Positions 51,665 through 61,233 of a stretch of DNA of 64,000 bases are shown here, piece by piece. The translations under genes were made by a program, and so were the position numbers. The notes below the pieces were generated by a model. It was not told where the DNA came from. It searched no databases and worked only from the letters and a program-made list of their open reading frames with translations. This DNA is from Hyphomonas sp. CY54-11-8 (GTDB taxonomy: Bacteria; Pseudomonadota; Alphaproteobacteria; Caulobacterales; Hyphomonadaceae). The DNA lies in assembly GCF_000682735.1 (NCBI RefSeq), contig NZ_AWFD01000005.1, positions 1 through 64,000 on the forward strand. Reading direction: 5' to 3'. Numbering within the stretch: position 1 is the first letter of the stretch; every line of letters starts with the position of its first letter.

Positions 51665-51762
51665 GCGCAACCCTCTTCCGATCGCCCTTAACCGGGATTG
51701 GGACTAAAGGTGTTAAGTGGTTTTGAAAAGCCCGTTCCCGACGCTTTTACAGTTTTGAGCGG

Positions 51763-52965
51763 TTATCTGCCAAAAACCAGACGTGCTGTGCGCTGTGCCG
51801 TGGAGAACTCTTCTTCCTCGTTCGCTGGAACGGGCATGGCCGGCCCGCTTTGCACCGCTCCTGGCGAATAGGCAGACGACAAAGCCCAGTTCCAGTAACG
51901 CAGGATCGTCTGCGCCTTGGCGACGCTCAAAACTTCATAAACTTCAGAGACATGCTGGAACTGAGGGTGAATGACCCCCTCCTCCAGTTCGAGCGGCTTT
52001 TTGAGCGCGACCCAGAGAACCGGCAGGAAATCCCGTTTCACGCCAGTCGCCTTGCAAAGTACAGCCAGCGCCTCACCGCCCTCATCGCCCAAAATCTTGG
52101 CAGCGGTTACAGGTTTCACACCAGACAGGTATCCGATTTCCTGTTCGGTCTGCGCATCCATGCCGTTGAGGGCCGCGGCGTTGATGGCGCTTTCGAGGCT
52201 GTCGAAGGGACTGCGCTCAAGGGCTGCGCGGTTGCGCTGGCGGCGCTCGATCAGCTGGATGGCCTTGCGCGCGACAGGGTCTGCCCAGTTCTCCTCCGCG
52301 ATCATTTCAAAGACGTCCTTGCAGGAGTCGATGATTTCAAGCCGGTCGGACGCGTAGCGCAAAAGGATCCGTTTCCGGGTCGGGCCATCCGCCCACCAGA
52401 ACAGCGTCAGGGCGTGAGACGGGATCGTTTCCAGACGATCCGCGATCAGTGAACACAGGACCGGCAGGTCACGCGAACGGCGGACCAGCTTGTCCACCGC
52501 CTGCTCCGGCAATTCGGCACCTTTGTTGAGCACCAGTTCCTTCAGCACATGATCCTCGCCGGTTTCTGCGAGATGGTTGCTGACCGGTCCCGGAACGAAT
52601 TTCCGCTTGGCGATCGCAAGACGGTGTTCAGCTGTCCCGGTCATCGCAATGTCCAGCAGGTCACACGCATCAAAGGCTTCATTTTCTTCAAGAAGCGGCG
52701 CAGCGATCGCATACGGGCACTGCGCCAGGTACCGCAACAGCCGGCGCGGCGCCTCTTTGCTTTGCGCCAGTCGCCGGGCGCACATGGCGCGATCTTCATT
52801 GTCGGCGTGGAACAACATGTCGAGCAGGATATCCGCTGCCATATGGCGGTCCTGCTGGGTCAGGCGCCCGCCGGACGGCATCGAAACAATATCCACCAAC
52901 CGGCGGAACAGCGTGTTCCGCGCGCGGCCAATGCGTGGCTTTTCGGCCTGTTCGATCGATTCCAT
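51763..52965 (-). CDS. DUF2336 domain-containing protein
   Basis: A 400-residue soluble helix-rich protein of the alphaproteobacterial DUF2336 family, recognisable by the repeated short helical pairs with charged ends (for example DRHMAADILLDMLFHADNEDRAMCARRLAQSKEAPRRLLRYL). The function is unknown. It is transcribed toward the antiporter operon, whose start is 99 bases downstream of its stop. Confidence 0.82.
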   Translation of the reverse strand: MESIEQAEKPRIGRARNTLFRRLVDIVSMPSGGRLTQQDRHMAADILLDMLFHADNEDRAMCARRLAQSKEAPRRLLRYLAQCPYAIAAPLLEENEAFDACDLLDIAMTGTAEHRLAIAKRKFVPGPVSNHLAETGEDHVLKELVLNKGAELPEQAVDKLVRRSRDLPVLCSLIADRLETIPSHALTLFWWADGPTRKRILLRYASDRLEIIDSCKDVFEMIAEENWADPVARKAIQLIERRQRNRAALERSPFDSLESAINAAALNGMDAQTEQEIGYLSGVKPVTAAKILGDEGGEALAVLCKATGVKRDFLPVLWVALKKPLELEEGVIHPQFQHVSEVYEVLSVAKAQTILRYWNWALSSAYSPGAVQSGPAMPVPANEEEEFSTAQRTARLVFGR

Positions 52966-53040
52966 GTCGAATTCGTATCCGTTGAACCGGGAAAGGGTCG
53001 CAGGAAACAGTTAACGAGGGGTGGAATGTCTGGCGGTCTG

Positions 53041-53499
53041 CTAACCGCGGATACGGCCCGGATGCACCACCATGACCAGCAAGCTGGCGACCAGCATCAG
53101 GATGGAAAGCATGAACAGCTGTCCCCCGTCCGTCGCGGTGCTCGCAGGGTCCAGCGAAAGCGGGACATTCCGGCCAAGCCACGGCGACAGGTGAAACGCA
53201 ATTGCGGCGCCGCAGACCAGTGCGGCAATCGCAGCGCCGAAGCGCCGCGAGAATGGCAGAAGCAGAAAGAAAGCTGCGAACAGTTCAATGATCGCTATCA
53301 CGAACCGTCCAGCCGGCTCGAACAGGGAAACGCCTGAGCGCTCGGCAATGGTCTGGAACACGATATTCTGACCTGGCGCATCAAACAGTTTCACAGAGCC
53401 TTCGGACGGGTCCGGCAAAGGCGCAATTGCGGACTGGATGAACATGGCGATCAGGAACAGTGCCAGCGCCCAACTGATAAGATGTCTGAATATACGCAT
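53041..53499 (-). CDS. DoxX-like small membrane protein
   Basis: A 152-residue protein with four hydrophobic helices. An ERSGVSLFEPAGRFVIAIIELFAAFFLLLP block resembles the DoxX/DUF family core. No signature residue proves the family. It is a single gene on the minus strand, divergent from the MFS transporter gene. Confidence 0.65.
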   Translation of the reverse strand: MRIFRHLISWALALFLIAMFIQSAIAPLPDPSEGSVKLFDAPGQNIVFQTIAERSGVSLFEPAGRFVIAIIELFAAFFLLLPFSRRFGAAIAALVCGAAIAFHLSPWLGRNVPLSLDPASTATDGGQLFMLSILMLVASLLVMVVHPGRIRG

Positions 53500-53645
53500 G
53501 GTCCACCCTGGATACCGGCAGGTTTGTTAAGGCTACCGGTCGCAGCGCAGCAGCGCAACTGGTTGAAACCCGGCGTTTCTGTGGCGAAGCGGGCTTTCCA
53601 TCCCTGCCCGGGCTACCTAATGTCCCGCCTCGAGCGGGAGGTCGA

Positions 53646-55097
53646 ATGGACGAACAGGTCGAATCCATTGCCGACGAGATTACGGAAGAAGCGGCGGGCG
53701 ACGTCACTTCTCCGGTCAGCGGTGTCAGCGAAGCGCTGACAGCAGGCGCCTCGCTTCTGTCGACCGCCAGCCATTGGCGTGCCCGGCGCATCCGCCGGGT
53801 CGTGAAGATCGAGCTGCCGGCCTACCTTCTTGTCCAGTGCAGCTGGTTCATGGCGTTCGGCCTCCAGATGGTTCTGTTCCCCTACCTGATTACGGACGCC
53901 AATCACCTGCACCGGGACGGCCTCGCACTCGGCCTCGCCAACATGGCCTTGTCCGGTCCCTCCGTGATTTTCCTGCTGCTGGGCGGTGTGGTGGCCGAAC
54001 GCGCAGACGGCAAACGCCTGCTGATCCTGCTGCACCTTCTGGCAGCCGCGCCGGCGCTCGCGCTGGCAGCGTTCGTCTGGAAAGGCACCCTCACCTATCC
54101 CGCCATGATCGCCTATGGCCTCACCATCGGCACCGTCGGTGCCTTCATGATGCCCGCCCGGGACTCGATCGTGAACGAAGTCGTTGAACGCCGCGCCCGG
54201 GTCGGATCGGGCGTAACGCTGCAACTCGGCGTGACGCTGGCCACGATGGCACAGTTTGTCGCCCAGATCGGCGGACTGATCATTGGCGGCTATGCCGACA
54301 AGCTGACCAAGATGCCTGACTGGATGGGCGGCTTCGGGATCGGTCCGATCCCGGCACAGCAACTCCTTTTCATTCAAGGCACCGTCCTGGCACTGGGCGC
54401 CATCTTCGCGCTCTGGCTGGGCAAGGGCCGCCAGTTGCTCAGCAGCGGCCGGGGTGTAAAGGGCGCGCTGGCCGATATCGCCGATGGTTTCCACGCCGTA
54501 CGCTCTGACGGCAAGCTCTGGGCGATGACGGCCCTGATGTTCGGCGTCGGCATTTTCGTGATCGGCGCCTTCCTCGTCGTGCTGCCCATCGTGAACCGGG
54601 ATGTCTATGGCTTCGGCCCCGATGGCATCCGGGACATGTTCGTGACTTTCTGGATGGGCGCGTTCGTCTCGTCCGTGGTACTGTCGGTCTTCAAGCGCAT
54701 CAAACGGCAGGGCCGCCTTTTGCTCATCGCACAATTCCTGGCCTCGCTCAGCATCCTCCTGATGATGTGGCCGATCCCGCATTGGGGCTTCCTCACCATC
54801 GTGTTCGTCTGGGGGCTCGCCGCCGGTATTTCCATCGCCATGAGCCGTTCCATCGTTCAGGACGCCGCGCCGAAGGAAAAACTGGCCCGCGTACTGTCCA
54901 TCTACCAGCTCGGCTTCATGGCAGGCGCGCCGTTCGGCGCGTTCCTGATGGGGGCCCTGGTCGACCTGTTCGGTCCGGCGAAGATCGCCATCGTGCCGGC
55001 AGGCGGCATGATCATCCTGATCCTCTGGATGGTTTTCTTCACACCGGTCTGGAACATGAAAGGCTCCGCTTGGCTTGCCCATCGCGAAAAGGCCTGA
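53646..55097 (+). CDS. MFS transporter
   Basis: A 483-residue protein with 12 predicted helices after a ~60-residue hydrophilic N-terminus. The GGVVAERADGKRLLILLHL loop matches the MFS helix 2-3 motif (GxxxDRxGRR-like), and a KGALADIADGFHAVRSDGKL loop marks the centre. It looks like the MFS_3/EntS-like exporter group, but the substrate is unknown. ATG 53646 follows GGGAGG. Confidence 0.85.
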   Translation: MDEQVESIADEITEEAAGDVTSPVSGVSEALTAGASLLSTASHWRARRIRRVVKIELPAYLLVQCSWFMAFGLQMVLFPYLITDANHLHRDGLALGLANMALSGPSVIFLLLGGVVAERADGKRLLILLHLLAAAPALALAAFVWKGTLTYPAMIAYGLTIGTVGAFMMPARDSIVNEVVERRARVGSGVTLQLGVTLATMAQFVAQIGGLIIGGYADKLTKMPDWMGGFGIGPIPAQQLLFIQGTVLALGAIFALWLGKGRQLLSSGRGVKGALADIADGFHAVRSDGKLWAMTALMFGVGIFVIGAFLVVLPIVNRDVYGFGPDGIRDMFVTFWMGAFVSSVVLSVFKRIKRQGRLLLIAQFLASLSILLMMWPIPHWGFLTIVFVWGLAAGISIAMSRSIVQDAAPKEKLARVLSIYQLGFMAGAPFGAFLMGALVDLFGPAKIAIVPAGGMIILILWMVFFTPVWNMKGSAWLAHREKA

Positions 55098-55154
55098 AAA
55101 GTGCCGCCATTGCCGGGCTGACAATTGGCCAGAAGCCAATTAACCCGTGCAGAC

Positions 55155-56210
55155 ATGTCGTCCCTGCCACGCGCCACCATCCACCTGGACCATATCGTCG
55201 CCAATTGGCGCACGATGGCAGGCCTGCAGCCGAAGTCGACAACCGCCGCAGTCGTTAAGGCCAATGCCTACGGCCTTGGTGCGGAACCTGTGGCCCGCGC
55301 ACTGGCAGCCGCCGGGTGCAACACCTTCTTTGTCGCCTATCCGGAAGAAGGCGCGGCCGTTCGGAAGACCGTCGGGCCAGCCCCTGCCATATTCATTCTG
55401 AGCGGGCCTGCTCGCGCCACGATGCACCTGTTCCATGCACACGCTCTCACCGCAGTCCTGAACAGCGAAGCGCAAGTCAGTCTCTGGGCCGATATGGCGG
55501 GCCTGCCCTGCGCGCTTCACTTCGACACCGGCATGAACCGGCTGGGCCTGCCGGTGAGTGTGCTGGAATCCAATGGGGACGCGCTGCGCGCCCTGCAGCC
55601 GGTCCTGGTAATGAGTCACCTCGCCTGCGCCGATGAGCCGGACCATGAAATGAACGCCGCCCAGCTCGTCGCCTTCAGCGATATCGCAGCCGCCTTCCCC
55701 GGCGTTCCGGCAAGCCTCGCCAATTCGGCCGGCTGTTATCTTGGCCGCGATTACGGCTTTCAGCTCACACGACCCGGCCTTGCCCTTTACGGCGGCACGA
55801 CCCCCCCAGCCCGCGTGCAACTGCAGCACGCCGTTACGCTGGAGGCAGAGATCCTCAGCGTGTTCTCCGTCAAGGCAGGTGAAACCGTAGGATATGGCGC
55901 GACATTCAAGGCGCCGCAGGATATGATGCTCGCCACGGCCGGCCTCGGTTATGCCGACGGCATTCCGAGGTCTGCCTCCAACTGTTTCATCGGCTGGCTG
56001 GATGATCAGCCTTGCCCCGTCACCGGCCGGGTGTCGATGGACCTCATCACAATTGATGTATCCAAAGCACAGCAGGCGGCAAAAGCAGGCCGCCGCGTTG
56101 AATTCCTTGGCTCGCATGCCAAACTCGAAGACCAGGCCGCACGGGCCAACACGCTCGGCTATGAGCTACTCACAGGACTCGGGACACGTGTCGAACGCCT
56201 CTACCCGTAA
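55155..56210 (+). CDS. alr: Alanine racemase
   Basis: A 351-residue PLP-dependent racemase giving D-Ala for peptidoglycan. The Schiff-base Lys35 is in VVKANAYGLG, the general-base Tyr in GYGATFKAP (~245), and the substrate-binding FDTGMNRLGLP and GRVSMDLITIDV blocks are present. The ribosome site is weak for ATG 55155; TTG 55125 is an alternative. The end overlaps the mlaE start, so the two may be coupled. Confidence 0.94.
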   Translation: MSSLPRATIHLDHIVANWRTMAGLQPKSTTAAVVKANAYGLGAEPVARALAAAGCNTFFVAYPEEGAAVRKTVGPAPAIFILSGPARATMHLFHAHALTAVLNSEAQVSLWADMAGLPCALHFDTGMNRLGLPVSVLESNGDALRALQPVLVMSHLACADEPDHEMNAAQLVAFSDIAAAFPGVPASLANSAGCYLGRDYGFQLTRPGLALYGGTTPPARVQLQHAVTLEAEILSVFSVKAGETVGYGATFKAPQDMMLATAGLGYADGIPRSASNCFIGWLDDQPCPVTGRVSMDLITIDVSKAQQAAKAGRRVEFLGSHAKLEDQAARANTLGYELLTGLGTRVERLYP

Positions 56211-57000
56211 TCGCGGGATACCCAATCCGCTGGCCTGGATCGGCGCAGCAGCACTCGGCCTCTTCGGGGAGATCGGCCGACTGGCTGTATTCTCCGCCAG
56301 GGTAAAGGCTGCGGCCTTCTCGCCGCGCTGGTATATTGGCCAGATCTGGAAGCAGATCGTCCAGATTGGCTTTTTCTCCCTGCCGGTCGTGGGCATGTCC
56401 GCCATCTTTATTGGCGCCGCGCTCGCCCTGAACATCTATCAGGGAAGTGGCCGCTTCGGCGCAGAACAGTTCGTTCCGAACATCGTGGTGCTCGGCATTA
56501 CGCGCGAACTTGGCGCGACGATCACCGCACTGATGCTCGCAGGAAGGGTCTCTGCCGGTATCTCCGCAGAGATCGGTGCCATGCGCGTGACCGAGCAGAT
56601 TGATGCGCTGGAATCCCTGTCCGCATCGCCGTACCGCTACCTCTATGCCCCTCGCTTCCTTGCCGCGCTGATCGCCTTGCCACTGCTTGTGCTGGTCGCT
56701 GACATTATCGGCGTCATGGGCGGCTGGGCTGTGTCTGTCTTTGGCCTCGGCTTCGACTCCACGGTCTACCTTCGCAACACGCTCGACTTCGTCACCCGTA
56801 ACGACATCCTGACCGGCCTGATCAAGGCGGTGGTGTTCGGCGCCGTGATCGCGCTGATGGGTTGTTATCAGGGCGACAGGTCCAAGGCGGGCGCGACGGG
56901 TGTGGGCCGCGCAGCGACCCTCTCCATGGTCGGCGCCGCCGTCCTGGTGCTTGCCTCAAACTACATCATGTCGACCATCTTCGTGGAGGTCGGCCTGTGA
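56188..57000 (+). CDS. mlaE: MlaE-type ABC transporter permease
   Basis: A 270-residue permease of the Mla phospholipid-transport family with five or six helices. The conserved LARE-type block reads ITRELGATITALMLAGRVSAGISAEIGAMRVTEQIDAL (~110-147). It pairs with the MlaF ATPase encoded next. GTG 56188 follows AGGA; ATG 56161 gives a longer, less supported start. It overlaps alr at the 5' end and mlaF by GTGA. The substrate-binding mlaD gene is not here. Confidence 0.9.
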   Translation: MSNASTRNRGIPNPLAWIGAAALGLFGEIGRLAVFSARVKAAAFSPRWYIGQIWKQIVQIGFFSLPVVGMSAIFIGAALALNIYQGSGRFGAEQFVPNIVVLGITRELGATITALMLAGRVSAGISAEIGAMRVTEQIDALESLSASPYRYLYAPRFLAALIALPLLVLVADIIGVMGGWAVSVFGLGFDSTVYLRNTLDFVTRNDILTGLIKAVVFGAVIALMGCYQGDRSKAGATGVGRAATLSMVGAAVLVLASNYIMSTIFVEVGL

Positions 57001-57761
57001 CGACACCCATTCTCAGCCTGCAGAATGTCGAGAAGCGGTTCGGCAAGAACCACGTCCTGCGCGGCGTGACGCTGGATGTCGCCCCCGGTGAGAGCCTTGT
57101 CGTGATCGGCGGCTCCGGCTCGGGCAAATCCGTCATGCTGAAGAATGCGCTCGGCCTGATGACACCGGACTCCGGCAAGATCCTCTTCAACGGCGAAGAC
57201 GTGACCCAGGCAAAGGGCAAGACCCGTGCCCGCATGCGCGAGCGGGTCGGCATGCTGTTCCAGTCCGGCGCGCTGTTCGACTCGCTCACAGTCTGGGAGA
57301 ATGTCGCCTTCCGCCTCGTGAATTCCGGCGTGGTCAGCCGCGCCAAGGCGAAAGACCGCGCCATCGAGACGCTCAGCAAGGTGCGCCTCGGGTCAGATGT
57401 GGCCGACCTTTACCCGGCAGAGATTTCCGGCGGCATGCAGAAACGCGTCTCACTCGCCCGCTCCATCATTTCCAAGCCGGACCTGATCTTCTTCGACGAG
57501 CCAACAACAGGTCTCGACCCGATCACGGCAGACGCGATCAATGACCTCATCATCGAGCAGGTGCGCGGCCTCGGCGCGGCGACAGTGACCATCACCCACG
57601 ACATGGCGTCGGCTCGAAAGATCGCTGATGAAGTGGCCATGCTGTTCGAGGGTGAGATCATCTGGCGCGGCAAGGCGTCAGACGTCGACAATAGCGGCAA
57701 CCCGTATGTCGACCAGTTCGTACACGGACGCGCCGAAGGCCCCATCCAGCCCGCGCTTTAA
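56997..57761 (+). CDS. mlaF: MlaF-type ABC transporter ATPase
   Basis: A 254-residue ABC ATPase with Walker A GGSGSGKS (~40), signature ISGGMQKRVSLARS (~143) and Walker B LIFFDEPTTGLDP (~164), closest to the MlaF group (the GMQKRV form of the signature). It powers retrograde phospholipid transport with MlaE. It starts with GTG in a GTGA overlap with mlaE. mlaD, mlaC and mlaB are absent locally. Confidence 0.92.
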   Translation: MTTPILSLQNVEKRFGKNHVLRGVTLDVAPGESLVVIGGSGSGKSVMLKNALGLMTPDSGKILFNGEDVTQAKGKTRARMRERVGMLFQSGALFDSLTVWENVAFRLVNSGVVSRAKAKDRAIETLSKVRLGSDVADLYPAEISGGMQKRVSLARSIISKPDLIFFDEPTTGLDPITADAINDLIIEQVRGLGAATVTITHDMASARKIADEVAMLFEGEIIWRGKASDVDNSGNPYVDQFVHGRAEGPIQPAL

Positions 57762-57800
57762 GGTCTTTCTTCAGCCCGCGAACCCGCCTATCCCGACATC

Positions 57801-59183
57801 ATGGCCAAAACCGCTACCACCGCCTTTGTTTGCCAGTCCTGTGGGGAGGTTCACTCCAAATGGAGTGGCAAGTGTAATGGTTGCGGGGAGTGGAACACGC
57901 TGGTGGAAGAAGTCACCGGCGGAGTACCTGGCGGCCTCGCAGCGCCGAAGACAGGCTCCAAACGCTCCGGCAAGGTCGAATTCGTTGCGCTGAACGACAC
58001 GGCCGAGGCGCCGGCGCGCATTGTCATGGGCGTCGACGAGCTGGACCGCGTGTTCGGCGGCGGCATTGTCCCCTCGTCTGCGACGCTGATCGGCGGTGAT
58101 CCCGGTATCGGCAAATCGACCCTGTTGCTGCAGGTTGCCGCACGCCTCGCCCGCAACGGGCTGAAGACAGTCTATGTCTCTGGCGAGGAAGCCGCGCCCC
58201 AGATTCAGGACCGCGCAAAGCGTCTCAAAGTGGCCGAAAGCCCTGTCCAGCTCGCGACGGAAACGGACTTACGCAAGATCATAAGCGCCCTGAAGGCTGC
58301 CGAGCCGGACTTTGTCGTGATCGACTCGATCCAGACACTCTGGTCCGACAGTCTGGAAGCGGCCCCCGGCTCGGTCGCCCAGGTACGGGCCTGCGCGCAG
58401 GAGCTGACCCGTTGGGCGAAGAAGTCCGGCGCGGCGCTTGTCCTCGTCGGCCATGTCACCAAGGAAGGCACCATCGCGGGCCCGCGCGTTGTGGAACACA
58501 TGGTGGACGCCGTCTTCTATTTCGAGGGTGAACGCGGCCACCAGTTCCGCATCCTGCGCGCTGTGAAGAACCGGTTCGGTCCGACCGACGAGATCGGCAT
58601 CTTCGAGATGCACCAATATGGGCTCGCCCCCGCCAAGGAACCCTCGGCCCTGTTCCTCAGCGCAGATGGCGAGAGCGAAGGCGGCGCAGCAGTATTCGCA
58701 GCCATGGAGGGCTCGCGACCCGTACTGGCAGAAGTGCAGGCCCTTGTCGCCAAAAGCGCCTATGGCACACCGCGGCGCAGCGTGGTCGGGTGGGATTCCG
58801 GACGCCTCGCCATGTTGCTGGCCGTGCTGGAAGCGCGCTGCGGCGTCACGATGGCGGGCATGGACGTCTATCTCTCCGTGGCCGGAGGTTACAAGATTAT
58901 GGAACCCGCCGGCGACCTCTCCGCCGCCGCGGCCCTGCTCACTTCCCTGTCTGCCAACCCGGCGCCGGAACGCAGCGTTTTCTTCGGCGAAGTCGCCCTG
59001 TCCGGCGCCGTCCGCCCGGTTGCCCGCATGGAACAGCGCCTCAAAGAAGCCGAACGGCTCGGTTTCGAGCGCGCATTCGTGCCGGAAGGTGCGCCGACCG
59101 CAGTGGATGGCTTGACCGTGACGCCGATTAAACGGCTTATCGACCTTGTGGAGTTGCTTGCCCCGGACGCACTGAATGCTTGA
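57801..59183 (+). CDS. radA: DNA repair protein RadA
   Basis: A 460-residue RadA/Sms helicase-like ATPase. It has an N-terminal zinc ribbon CQSCGEVHSKWSGKCNGCGEW (11-31), Walker A GGDPGIGKST (~94), the KNRFG motif (AVKNRFGPTDE, ~255) and a C-terminal Lon-protease-like domain (from ~300). It promotes branch migration in recombination. The gene overlaps cvpA by 8 bases. Confidence 0.95.
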   Translation: MAKTATTAFVCQSCGEVHSKWSGKCNGCGEWNTLVEEVTGGVPGGLAAPKTGSKRSGKVEFVALNDTAEAPARIVMGVDELDRVFGGGIVPSSATLIGGDPGIGKSTLLLQVAARLARNGLKTVYVSGEEAAPQIQDRAKRLKVAESPVQLATETDLRKIISALKAAEPDFVVIDSIQTLWSDSLEAAPGSVAQVRACAQELTRWAKKSGAALVLVGHVTKEGTIAGPRVVEHMVDAVFYFEGERGHQFRILRAVKNRFGPTDEIGIFEMHQYGLAPAKEPSALFLSADGESEGGAAVFAAMEGSRPVLAEVQALVAKSAYGTPRRSVVGWDSGRLAMLLAVLEARCGVTMAGMDVYLSVAGGYKIMEPAGDLSAAAALLTSLSANPAPERSVFFGEVALSGAVRPVARMEQRLKEAERLGFERAFVPEGAPTAVDGLTVTPIKRLIDLVELLAPDALNA

Positions 59184-59721
59184 GTCCATTACAGCTTTCG
59201 ACGGAATCGCGCTGGCGGTTGTCGTGATCTCAGGGATCATGGGGTTTGCCCGTGGATTTCTAAGGGAATTGGCTACGCTCGGCGCATTTATCGGCGCGCT
59301 GGCCGCCGCCTATTACGCCCGCGTCTTCTTCCACGACGATCTTTCCGCCCTGCTGCCGCCGAATCTCGCGCCCTGGACGGCGGACGTGATTCTGCTGATC
59401 GTCGCCTTCATCATCGTTTATGTGCTGATTGCCTGGCTCGGGCAGCGACTTTCCAAAAATATCCACGGTGCAGAAGGCATTGGCATGTTCGACCATGTGG
59501 CCGGCGCCGTGTTCGGCGTGCTGCGAGGCTTCGTAGCCCTTGTTTTCTTTGTAGTCCTTCTGGGACTCGTGCTCGAACAGAGCCGGATTCCAAGCTTCAT
59601 CCAGAACGGAATCACCTATCCGCCGCTGCGGAATCTGGCCGATTTCGTGAATGTTGAAGCAGCCAAGGTGGGAAAAGAAGTGCAAGTCCCCCTTTCCTCT
59701 GAGGAGGAAAACGGGCAATAG
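59176..59721 (+). CDS. cvpA: CvpA family membrane protein
   Basis: A 181-residue protein with four helices and the CvpA opening FDGIALAVVVISGIMGFARGFLRELATLGAFIGALAAAYY. The family is needed for colicin V production and envelope homeostasis; the precise role is unknown. Its place between radA and purF is conserved in alphaproteobacteria and, for purF, also in E. coli. Confidence 0.92.
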   Translation: MLESITAFDGIALAVVVISGIMGFARGFLRELATLGAFIGALAAAYYARVFFHDDLSALLPPNLAPWTADVILLIVAFIIVYVLIAWLGQRLSKNIHGAEGIGMFDHVAGAVFGVLRGFVALVFFVVLLGLVLEQSRIPSFIQNGITYPPLRNLADFVNVEAAKVGKEVQVPLSSEEENGQ

Positions 59722-59760
59722 GCCCCTGTCGCAAGTCTGTCATCCAGGAGCGCATGTCGT

Positions 59761-61212
59761 ATGGTCCACTTTGATCACGATGACGACAAGCCCCGCGAAG
59801 AGTGTGGCGTCTTCGGTATTTTCGGAAATCACGAAGCGAGTCTTCTGACTGCGCTTGGCCTGCACGCGCTGCAGCACCGCGGACAGGAAGCCTGCGGCAT
59901 CACCTCTTTCGACGGCAAGCGTTTCCCCTCCGAGCGCCATATGGGCATGGTGGGTGAGCATTTTGGCGGAGACCTGCGGGCGCGCCTGCCGGGCCATGCC
60001 GCAATCGGCCACAACCGTTATTCCACGCAAGGCCGGCCGATGCTTCGCAACATCCAGCCGATCTTCGCGGATCTTGCCGGCGGCGGCTTTGCCGTTGCCC
60101 ATAACGGCAACCTGACGAATTCCCGCGAGCTGCGCTACCAGCTGGTCCAGGATGGGGCGATCTTCCAGTCCACCATGGACACCGAGGTGATCCTGCACCT
60201 CGTTGCCCGCTCCAGCCGTCCGCGTTTCCTCGACCGCCTGATCGACGCCCTGCAGAAGATTGAGGGCGGCTATGCCCTGGTCGGCCTGACCGGCAAGAAG
60301 CTGATCGGCGCACGCGATCCGGTGGGCCTGCGCCCGCTGGTGCTCGGCCGCCTTGGCGATGCGTATGTGCTGGCTTCTGAAACCTGCGCGCTCGACATCA
60401 TCGGTGCCGAATTCGTGCGCGAAGTTGAGAATGGCGAAGTTGTTGTCATTTCCGACAAGGGCATTGAATCCCATCGCTTCGCCCAGGCCCGCCCTGCCAG
60501 CCCCTGCATCTTCGAATATGTCTACTTTGCGCGCCCTGACAGTATCGTTCAGGGCCGCTCTGTTTATGAAGTGCGCCGCCGCATGGGCCACCAGCTGGCC
60601 GCGGAAACGCCGTGCGAAGCCGATGTGGTCGTGCCGGTGCCGGATTCCGGCGTACCTGCCGCGCTCGGCTTCTCAGAAGCCTCCGGCATCCCCTTCCAGA
60701 TGGGCATCATCCGGAACCACTATGTGGGCCGGACCTTCATCCAGCCGACCCAGACCGGCCGCCAGAGCGCGATCTCCAAGAAGCACAGCCCGAACAAGGC
60801 TGTGCTGGAAGGCAAGCGCGTTGTGCTGGTCGACGACTCCATCGTCCGTGGCAACACGTCGAAGAAGATCGTGCAGATGGTGAAAGAGGCAGGCGCCAAG
60901 GAGATCCACTTCCGCTCCGCCAGCCCGCCGATCGTGAACCCGGATTTCTACGGTATCGACATGGCCGCGAAGTCCGAACTGTTCGCCGCGATCCACACCC
61001 ATGAGGAAATGGTGCGTGAGCTGAAGGTGGACTCCCTCGGCTTCCTGTCGGTTCCGGGTCTCTACCACGCCATCGGCGAGCCGGTGCGCAACAATATGAT
61101 GCCGCAGTTCGCCGACCACTGCTTCACCGGCGAATACCCCACCCCGCTGGTCGATTACGAACATGACGAGAGCGACAAGGAGCGTCAGCTCTCCCTGCTG
61201 GACGACGCGTAA
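59761..61212 (+). CDS. purF: Amidophosphoribosyltransferase PurF
   Basis: A 483-residue enzyme for the first step of purine synthesis (PRPP plus glutamine). The N-terminal glutaminase nucleophile is Cys15 (EECGVFGI), exposed after removal of a ~14-residue propeptide. The HRGQE block (~44) is present, and the PRPP site is VVLVDDSIVRGNTSKK (~357). The presence of the propeptide suggests a Fe-S type enzyme, but cluster ligands cannot be confirmed by eye. Confidence 0.96.
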   Translation: MVHFDHDDDKPREECGVFGIFGNHEASLLTALGLHALQHRGQEACGITSFDGKRFPSERHMGMVGEHFGGDLRARLPGHAAIGHNRYSTQGRPMLRNIQPIFADLAGGGFAVAHNGNLTNSRELRYQLVQDGAIFQSTMDTEVILHLVARSSRPRFLDRLIDALQKIEGGYALVGLTGKKLIGARDPVGLRPLVLGRLGDAYVLASETCALDIIGAEFVREVENGEVVVISDKGIESHRFAQARPASPCIFEYVYFARPDSIVQGRSVYEVRRRMGHQLAAETPCEADVVVPVPDSGVPAALGFSEASGIPFQMGIIRNHYVGRTFIQPTQTGRQSAISKKHSPNKAVLEGKRVVLVDDSIVRGNTSKKIVQMVKEAGAKEIHFRSASPPIVNPDFYGIDMAAKSELFAAIHTHEEMVRELKVDSLGFLSVPGLYHAIGEPVRNNMMPQFADHCFTGEYPTPLVDYEHDESDKERQLSLLDDA

Positions 61213-61233
61213 GGCCTGCGCTAGACGCGCGGC

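Noticed and set aside
53613-55139. 508-residue minus-strand open frame opposite the MFS transporter
   Set aside because: Charged low-complexity antisense of a membrane protein gene, with no recognisable motif.
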